Program-made: the position numbers and the translations under genes
Origin: JAEUKQ01 sp044227605
GTDB lineage: Bacteria > Pseudomonadota > Alphaproteobacteria > JAEUKQ01
Length of the DNA: 10,494 nt
Direction: 5' to 3'
NCBI GenBank assembly: GCA_044227605.1
Contig: JBGAWJ010000053.1
Coordinates: 1-10,494, forward strand
Shown here: positions 6,203 to 10,494 of the stretch, piece after piece
Layout: each line of letters starts with the position of its first letter
Position numbering within the stretch: position 1 is the stretch's first letter
Notes under the pieces: generated by a model
The model's database searches: none
What the model was told of the DNA's origin: nothing
The model's input: only the letters and a program-made list of their open reading frames with translations

Positions 6203-7201
6203 ATGTATACGATCGCGATTCAATCATTCGGAGGAGCGGATGTTTTTAAGGAAATGCAATTGCCGGAACCCCTATTAAAGCCGGGACATGTGTTGGTGAC
6301 AGTGAAAGCCACCAGCGTCAACCCGGTTGATTGTAAAATTCGCAGCCGCGGGCCGCAAGAATTAGCGCCTGATTTTCCGGCCGTTTTGCATGGGGATTTT
6401 GCAGGCATCGTCACCAAAATCGGCAAGGGGGTCAAGGGTTTTAAAATCGGCGATGAAGTGTATGGGTGTGCGGGTGGGTTAAAGGGATTAAATGGCGCTT
6501 TAGCGGATTTGATGTTGGTTGATTCGCTCCTAATCGCCCATAAGCCCCCATCACTTTCATTTGCCGAGGCGGCGGCTTTGCCCTTGGTCGGGTTAACCGC
6601 ATGGGAGGGATTATTTGATAAGGCCAAAATCCAAAAAGGCCAAACAATTTTGGTGCATGGGGCAACCGGCGGAGTTGGCCATATTGCCGTCCAATTGGCC
6701 AAATGGGCGGGTGCTAAAGTTTATACGACGGTCTCCAGTAAAGAAAAGGCGGAAATCGCCCGCAATTTGGGGGCAAGCCAAGTGATCAATTACCGAGAAG
6801 AAACAGTAAATTCTTATGTTCAGCGACTGACAAAGGGCCAGGGGTTCGACATTGTCTTTGACACGATTGGCGGAGCGAATATGGAAAAATCCTTTGCCGC
6901 CGCCGCCCATTACGGTCAGGTCATCGCTATACAATCCAGTGGCCAGGCAGGCTACGATTTGAAAACGATGCAAGCAAAATCCTTAAGCCTGCATTTCGTT
7001 TTCATGCTGTTGCCGATGCTGCGAAATATTGGCCGTGCCCATCATGGTGATATTTTAACCCAATTGACCGGTTTGGTTGAGCAGGGGCAGGTGCGTCCCT
7101 TAATCGATCACGTCCGTTTCACATTTGCACAAATAGGCGCCGCCCATGAATATCTGGAATCCGGAAAGGCTGTGGGTAAAGTGGTAGTGACGCGGGAGTG
7201 A
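6203..7201 (+). CDS. NADP-dependent quinone oxidoreductase-like MDR enzyme
   Basis: 332 residues, a normal length for the zinc-free quinone oxidoreductase branch of the medium-chain dehydrogenase superfamily. The N-terminal GroES-like domain contains SVNPVDCKIRSRGP (38-51) and HGDFAGIVTKIGKGVKGFKIGDEVYG (63-88). The Rossmann domain has the nucleotide loop GATGGVGHIAVQLAK (153-167). The structural-zinc cysteine cluster of true alcohol dehydrogenases is absent. It probably reduces quinones or reactive enones or aldehydes with NAD(P)H in the cytosol. The start at 6203 is chosen for AAGGAG (6189-6194) eight bases upstream; an in-frame ATG at 6164 would add 13 residues that include this ribosome binding site. 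It is likely controlled by the divergent HxlR regulator. The 190 bases after it contain no gene and no clear terminator. Confidence 0.92.
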   Translation: MYTIAIQSFGGADVFKEMQLPEPLLKPGHVLVTVKATSVNPVDCKIRSRGPQELAPDFPAVLHGDFAGIVTKIGKGVKGFKIGDEVYGCAGGLKGLNGALADLMLVDSLLIAHKPPSLSFAEAAALPLVGLTAWEGLFDKAKIQKGQTILVHGATGGVGHIAVQLAKWAGAKVYTTVSSKEKAEIARNLGASQVINYREETVNSYVQRLTKGQGFDIVFDTIGGANMEKSFAAAAHYGQVIAIQSSGQAGYDLKTMQAKSLSLHFVFMLLPMLRNIGRAHHGDILTQLTGLVEQGQVRPLIDHVRFTFAQIGAAHEYLESGKAVGKVVVTRE

Positions 7202-7394
7202 TAGGGGCGATGAATAGGGAATGGTGGAATCATTGAGAGAAAGGACAATGCCTTGGTAAAATTGAGGCGAGGATAGGGGTTGCCGATCTTTTGAAGCCAT
7301 TATCCCTGTTGTAAATAAATCGCAATTGTTACCTCACGCCAGGAATAGTCTTTTTTTAAGATCTTTCAGGAAAATTTCTTGCGGCCCAGGCCTT

Positions 7395-7928
7395 TCACGT
7401 AAAGCTTGGGTTAAACCAGCACATGGAAATTTCATTTTCAAACTGGCCGTTGCTGAGATGGAACTTCTTGAAAGCCTGTCCTTCCACCACAAAGCCTGTT
7501 TTTTGATACAATGAAATCGCCGGGTGGTTGCTTGCAAAAACCGATAATTCCACTCGCAAGATATCCAGGTGTGCCGTGCGCAGCTTTTCTAGCAAGCTTT
7601 TTAATAACAGCGTTCCCAGCCCTTGCCCTTGAAATTCGGGATCAACCACAATAATCAAATCACCAAATACATGGTTCAGGAAAGCCGGTTTTTGCCGCCA
7701 GCAATGGATCTCGGCAATCAATTGCCTGGGAAGATCGGGGTGTTCAATTACCAATTGCTGCCCATCTTGGGCAGCTTGATCAAACAAACTGGTGATGAAG
7801 GCCAGGGAAATATCCCGCTCCCGCGCGGCAATGCTTAACCCGCCATAACCGCCTTGCCGCACCACTTTGCGGTAGAGGGGAAGGATCTGGGGGATATCTA
7901 ATTGTAAAGCGGGCCTAACCGTGAACAT
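7395..7928 (-). CDS. GNAT family N-acetyltransferase
   Basis: 177 residues from the preferred start. The acetyl-CoA loop is VVDPEFQGQGLGTLLL (94-109), with the Q/R-x-x-G-x-G core QGQGLG (100-105), followed by LRVELSVFASNHPAISLYQKTGFVVEG (124-150), the usual GNAT motif B with N134 and Tyr141. The overall layout resembles the RimI/YhhY-like group. The substrate is unknown: it could be an amine, an amino-acid derivative or a protein N-terminus. The start at 7928 has AGGA eight bases upstream. A longer frame from 7955 adds nine residues encoded by that same ribosome-binding region and lacks its own site. It is divergent from the VIT-type transporter gene; there is no evident functional link. Confidence 0.88.
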   Translation of the reverse strand: MFTVRPALQLDIPQILPLYRKVVRQGGYGGLSIAARERDISLAFITSLFDQAAQDGQQLVIEHPDLPRQLIAEIHCWRQKPAFLNHVFGDLIIVVDPEFQGQGLGTLLLKSLLEKLRTAHLDILRVELSVFASNHPAISLYQKTGFVVEGQAFKKFHLSNGQFENEISMCWFNPSFT

Positions 7929-7973
7929 CGGGTTTTTCCTAACAATAATATGCATATTTGTCTTTGCCGCTTT

Positions 7974-7997
7974 CTTTTAGCATAGATCAGCTAAAAG
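7974..7997. promoter_or_regulatory. Perfect 8-8-8 inverted repeat between GNAT and VIT genes
   Basis: CTTTTAGC (7974-7981) and GCTAAAAG (7990-7997) are perfect inverted repeats around an eight-base spacer. It lies between two divergent genes, 46 bases from the acetyltransferase start and 115 from the transporter start. It could be an operator for a metal-responsive or other dimeric regulator, or a hairpin. It does not match the Fur, Mur or Irr sequences I can recall. A TATAGT at 8051-8056 could be a -10 for the transporter but lacks a good -35. Confidence 0.45.
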
Positions 7998-8111
7998 CAA
8001 AAGGGACTGGGAGGACGAAGAATTTTATAGCATTATCCCCTGCAATTTTTTATAGTGATGAAAGAAATCGAAACATGCCAAACCAGATCGTTTGGCTAAC
8101 CGGAGGGAAAG

Positions 8112-8816
8112 ATGAGCCGTCTTCGCCACCACCGCGAAAAACACGTTGTAGGCCGGATCAGATGGTTGCGGGCAGCCGTGCTGGGGGCCAATGACGGCCT
8201 TATTTCGACGGCTAGCCTAATTTTGGGCGTTGCCGCGGCCTCCGCTAGCCCGGCCGATATTTTGCTGGCTGGAACCGCAGGGTTGGTGGCCGGAGCCATG
8301 TCCATGGCTGCCGGGGAATATGTATCTGTCTGTTCGCAGGCCGATGCTGAACAGGCAGATTTGGCACGCGAGCGCCAGGAACTGCAAGACAATATCGGCC
8401 TGGAACTCGATGAATTAACCCAAATTTACGTCAAACGCGGGGTCGAGCTAAAGCTGGCGCGCCAGGTGGCTGAACAATTGATGGATAAGGATGCGTTGCT
8501 AGCTCATGCCCGTGATGAATTGGGCATTACCGAAATCACCAATGCCCGCCCGGTGCAGGCGGCTTGGGCTTCTGCCGTTTCTTTTTCGGTAGGAGCGGCC
8601 TTGCCCTTGTTGGTGATCGTATTATCCCCCGTCCGTTTTCTCATACCCGGTATCGTGGTGTCTTCTTTATTTTTTATGGCCCTATTGGGGCTGGCAGGGG
8701 CCAAAACCGGGGGTGCTAAAATAGGAGTGCCCATCCTGCGGGTCACCTTTTGGGGGGCGTTGGCGATGGCGACTACCGCCGGTATTGGGCATATTTTTGG
8801 CATAATTGTGGGATAA
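8112..8816 (+). CDS. VIT1/CCC1 family iron/manganese transporter
   Basis: 234 residues, the usual bacterial VIT-family size. Helix 1 carries GANDGLISTASLILGV (25-40) with Asp28. Helix 2 carries GAMSMAAGEYVSVCSQ (61-76) with Met63, Met65 and Glu69. Both match conserved ion-path positions of the VIT family. A cytoplasmic acidic segment (about 78-140, with Glu80, Glu87, Glu90, Glu98, Glu101 and Glu136) corresponds to the metal-binding domain. Three more helices follow (about 150-172, 176-198 and 208-233), giving five in all. Known for the family: export of Fe2+ or Mn2+ from the cytosol, often by proton exchange. GGAGGG (8102-8107) lies just upstream of the ATG. The metal cannot be assigned from the sequence. 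Confidence 0.93.
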   Translation: MSRLRHHREKHVVGRIRWLRAAVLGANDGLISTASLILGVAAASASPADILLAGTAGLVAGAMSMAAGEYVSVCSQADAEQADLARERQELQDNIGLELDELTQIYVKRGVELKLARQVAEQLMDKDALLAHARDELGITEITNARPVQAAWASAVSFSVGAALPLLVIVLSPVRFLIPGIVVSSLFFMALLGLAGAKTGGAKIGVPILRVTFWGALAMATTAGIGHIFGIIVG

Positions 8817-8911
8817 GCACACTCACTCATTGGGGCAAAGGGGGGAAGCGGGATTACCAATTGACAGGTAAAAGGGCATGATCTTAATCCCAACCAATGA
8901 TTTGTGTGCTT
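8815..8911. repeat. Nested inverted-repeat element between VIT gene and nudC
   Basis: Three pairs nest in order: AAGCACAC (8815-8822) with GTGTGCTT (8904-8911), TCATTGG (8827-8833) with CCAATGA (8894-8900), and GGGATTA (8850-8856) with TAATCCC (8885-8891). That is 22 perfect pairs, with internal loops of 4/3 and 16/2 bases. An alternative hairpin TTACC/GGTAA (8854-8858 with 8867-8871) competes with the inner pair. It could be a folded RNA, a MITE-like remnant with terminal inverted repeats, or a promoter-embedded operator. The left end begins within the transporter stop codon. Confidence 0.6.
8861..8888 (+). promoter_or_regulatory. Putative nudC promoter inside the inverted-repeat element
   Basis: A perfect -35 TTGACA (8861-8866) is followed after 16 bases by CTTAAT (8883-8888), four of six to the -10 consensus. 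The start would be near 8895, leaving a leader of about 54 bases. The -10 overlaps the inner right arm TAATCCC of the nested inverted repeat, so folding or binding there could affect initiation. Confidence 0.45.
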
Positions 8912-8948
8912 TCACTTCTACTTAAAAATGAAGGTAAAGGAACTGACC

Positions 8949-9887
8949 ATGATCAATTTTTCCTTATCTTACTCCTTATCTTATTCCGGGCAATGGCTTA
9001 ACCGTGCCCACCAAATCCGGCAAAACCCCCAATGGATTAAGGAAATCCAGGATAAGCAGGACAGTTTGTTTATCCCGCTATGGCACAATCAATGTTTTTT
9101 GGCTTTGTCCGCGGATGCGCCCATCATCTTATCCCAAGAAAGGTTCCAGCAGTTAAGCTCGGGAAGCGAGCCATTCTTCTTAGGCCTTGATCAGGAACAG
9201 GCGCTTTTTGCGGTTGACCTTTCCGCCATCCCCCAAGCGGCTGCTCTGCAATTGCTCCAGGCTTCCATGGTCGTGGAAATACGCGCTTTGCTTGGAAAAT
9301 GCACGGCAAAGGATGGCGATGTGCTGGCTTACGCCCGTGGCCTGCTATATTGGCATCGCCGCCAGCAATTCTGCGGGGTGTGCGGCCAAAAAACCATCAG
9401 TAAAAATGGCGGCCATTTTCGCGCTTGTGTCAATCAAGATTGTGGCACGTTATTTTTTCCGCAAATCGCCCCGGCGGTGATCATGCTGGTGGAATTGCCG
9501 GGCAACCCTGTCCGTTGTTTGCTGGCCCGTCATCAGGGGTCGGCGGAGGGGCGATATTCAACCTTGGCTGGGTTTGTTGATATTGGCGAAAGTTTGGAAA
9601 ATGCGGTAAAGCGGGAAGTGATGGAGGAAGCAGGGTTGGTGGTGACGCAAGTGACCTATCAGGCATCCCAAGCTTGGCCTTTTCCGGCAGGATTAATGGT
9701 GGGGTTTCGGGCGCAAGCGGCCTCAAGTGCTTTCGTTTTGGACAAAGAGGAATTAGTTGAGGCGCGTTGGTTTACCGTGGCCGATCTTCAACAACGGTTA
9801 CAAAAGCAGAGCGGTGGGCTTGTTCCCTTTAGCCCCGATTCCATTGAAAAATTTCTGGTTGAAAATTGGGTTAATGATCATTCTTAA
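8949..9887 (+). CDS. nudC: NAD(H) pyrophosphatase NudC
   Basis: 312 residues from the preferred start. It hydrolyses NADH/NAD+ to NMN(H) and AMP and, in E. coli, removes NAD caps from RNA. Domains: an N-terminal region; a zinc ribbon with C142-x2-C145 and C160-x4-C165; then a Nudix domain with the box GFVDIGESLENAVKREVMEEAG (208-229), all key acids present. The NudC-specific motif follows as SQAWPFPAGLM (240-250), where E. coli has SQPWPFPQSLM, so a proline and a serine are changed. The linker FFPQIAPAVI also lacks the usual Arg. The start at 8949 has AAGGA seven bases upstream; a longer frame from 8904 would begin inside the inverted repeat. Residues 5-12 come from a 12-base tandem duplication. 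Confidence 0.93.
   Translation: MINFSLSYSLSYSGQWLNRAHQIRQNPQWIKEIQDKQDSLFIPLWHNQCFLALSADAPIILSQERFQQLSSGSEPFFLGLDQEQALFAVDLSAIPQAAALQLLQASMVVEIRALLGKCTAKDGDVLAYARGLLYWHRRQQFCGVCGQKTISKNGGHFRACVNQDCGTLFFPQIAPAVIMLVELPGNPVRCLLARHQGSAEGRYSTLAGFVDIGESLENAVKREVMEEAGLVVTQVTYQASQAWPFPAGLMVGFRAQAASSAFVLDKEELVEARWFTVADLQQRLQKQSGGLVPFSPDSIEKFLVENWVNDHS
8961..8984 (+). repeat. 12-bp tandem duplication at the nudC 5' end
   Basis: TCCTTATCTTAC (8961-8972) is followed directly by TCCTTATCTTAT (8973-8984), identical but for the last base. It keeps the frame and encodes SLSY twice. It looks like a replication-slippage duplication in a variable N-terminus. Confidence 0.8.
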
Positions 9888-10010
9888 TCCAGCCCCGTTT
9901 GCCCGGGGAATAAAAGATTGATCTGCTTCTGATCACTTGGCTGAATAGTTAGGGGATGTATGGGTTAGCACCGGTTATTTTTAAATCTTCAACAGTCAAT
10001 TGCGGGGTGT

Positions 10011-10223
10011 TTAAAGCCAGAAAACCGTTTGCACCCCGCAGGTCAACTCCAAGGTGGGCCATGCTTGAGGAACGGCTAGCCCTGTTACTTTTTTGTCCTT
10101 ATCAAATAAGCGGATATAGCCGTTCATGCTGATGGATATACCGCCTGGGATAAATATCTCCAGCCCTGCCGTTGTTCCATAAAACACGGGTGTTTCAAGC
10201 TTTAACTGACCAATGAGGGTCAT
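10011..10223 (-). CDS. Hypothetical 70-residue protein (doubtful)
   Basis: The open frame encodes 70 residues with a balanced, protein-like composition: alternating hydrophobic stretches (FYGTTAGLEIFIPGGISISM), then GYIRLFDKDKK and a C-terminus ending QTVFWL. This suggests a small beta-rich protein rather than a random shadow, and no gene opposes it. Against it, the ribosome binding site is weak (AAAGAA), the A+T-rich upstream region has a TATATA only 13 bases from the ATG, and I recognise no family. It could be a real small gene, a fragment of a decayed one, or chance. Confidence 0.4.
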   Translation of the reverse strand: MTLIGQLKLETPVFYGTTAGLEIFIPGGISISMNGYIRLFDKDKKVTGLAVPQAWPTLELTCGVQTVFWL

Positions 10224-10326
10224 TATTTTTCTTTATATAAGCGCCTATTTTTTTTGGTAAAGCGGTTTATAGAGTGCCAATGATTAGTATGTTTCCTTGA
10301 CAAGCGAGGATAAAAAAAACGTGAAG

Positions 10327-10344
10327 CTGATGGAAAAACATCAG
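10327..10344. repeat. 6-6-6 inverted repeat upstream of the last gene
   Basis: CTGATG (10327-10332) and CATCAG (10339-10344) flank GAAAAA. Read on the minus strand, the hairpin is followed after seven bases by eight T (complement of 10312-10319), so it could act as a weak minus-strand terminator. On the plus strand it could be an operator 73 bases before the partial gene. Confidence 0.35.
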
Positions 10345-10416
10345 GTCAAATTGGTTGCTGGGGAATAGGGCTTGTATCCACAATCTTCACACCGATAACA
10401 AAAAAAGGAACATGAC

Positions 10417-10494
10417 ATGAGACAATTTTATAACCGATTATTACAAGGTGGGTGTGTATTAGCCTTAACAGCCAGTGTTATAGGCTCAGCACAG
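10417..10494 (+). CDS. Partial exported protein, N-terminus only
   Basis: The first 26 codons run off the window end: MRQFYNRLLQGG, then a hydrophobic segment CVLALTASVIGSAQ. This is a short type I signal peptide (two Arg, a hydrophobic core, a GSA-Q junction). The Cys at position 13 precedes the core rather than following it, so it is not a lipobox. AAGGA (10405-10409) lies seven bases before the ATG, a good ribosome binding site. The mature protein is unseen, so no function can be given; a periplasmic or outer-membrane product is likely. Confidence 0.7.
   Translation, partial: MRQFYNRLLQGGCVLALTASVIGSAQ

Larger units (their letters stand above)
9888..10416. other. Mostly non-coding region before an exported-protein gene
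   Basis: 529 bases with no confident gene. A GC-rich hairpin CCCCG/CGGGG (9893-9897 with 9904-9908) sits six bases after the nudC stop but is followed by A, not T, so it is a poor terminator. A doubtful minus-strand ORF fills 10011-10223. A perfect TTGACA (10297-10302) has no matching -10. A 6-6-6 inverted repeat lies at 10327-10344. Confidence 0.5.

Noticed and set aside
6220..6702. 160-codon open frame on the minus strand opposite the oxidoreductase
   Set aside because: It is an antisense shadow of a clear MDR enzyme with low-complexity composition.
7351..7357. Terminator T-run after the oxidoreductase
   Set aside because: The run of seven T is preceded by only a three-pair stem, too weak to support a call.
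7958..8194. 78-codon plus-strand frame overlapping the VIT gene start
   Set aside because: It contains the promoter and ribosome-binding region of the transporter and runs out of frame through its first codons.
8504..8893. 129-codon minus-strand open frame opposite the VIT-family gene
   Set aside because: It is a shadow of a clear transporter gene with no ribosome binding site or recognisable domain.
9893..9908. Intrinsic terminator after nudC
   Set aside because: The five-pair stem CCCCG/CGGGG is followed by A-rich sequence, not a T-run.

Overview
The window looks like ordinary chromosomal DNA from a free-living or facultative proteobacterium, most likely an alphaproteobacterium of moderate G+C content. 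The reasons are the secreted TPR protein overlapping ispE, the CbtB/CbtA pair with its histidine-rich CbtB tail, an HxlR-type regulator divergent from a quinone oxidoreductase-like gene, and a NudC with the zinc-ribbon plus Nudix layout. The taxon is an inference; no rRNA or other strong phylogenetic marker is present. I see no transposase, integrase, phage gene, CRISPR array, toxin-antitoxin pair or defence locus.

Layout. Positions 94-2909 hold a two-gene plus-strand unit: an exported TPR protein whose stop overlaps (ATGA) the start of ispE, the CDP-ME kinase of the MEP isoprenoid pathway. A 445-base gap follows, containing a complete tRNA-Gln(UUG) flanked by an imperfect inverted repeat. 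A 12-helix MFS transporter lies at 3355-4560. Next comes cbtB-cbtA (4800-5701), a predicted cobalt transporter, with a promoter-like sequence and a leader with two hairpins but no recognisable B12 box. Convergent to cbtA is an HxlR regulator (5762-6100, minus), divergent from an MDR-family quinone oxidoreductase-like enzyme (6203-7201); the pair resembles redox or electrophile sensing switches such as YodB and QorR. A GNAT acetyltransferase (minus, 7395-7928) is divergent from a VIT1/CCC1-type Fe/Mn transporter (8112-8816). nudC (8949-9887) follows, separated by a nested inverted-repeat element. The last 600 bases are mostly non-coding, with one doubtful 70-codon minus-strand ORF and the first 26 codons of an exported protein running off the end.

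Several annotated starts were moved inward because a good Shine-Dalgarno sequence sits before an internal ATG: cbtB (4800), the oxidoreductase (6203), the acetyltransferase (7928) and nudC (8949).

Themes are metal handling (CbtAB, VIT), redox metabolism (HxlR-oxidoreductase, NudC) and core biosynthesis (ispE, tRNA-Gln). The least explained signals are structural: the inverted repeat around tRNA-Gln, the nested inverted repeat before nudC, the cbtB leader, and palindromes placed on the stop codons of ispE and cbtA. Nothing amounts to a clearly new multi-gene system.
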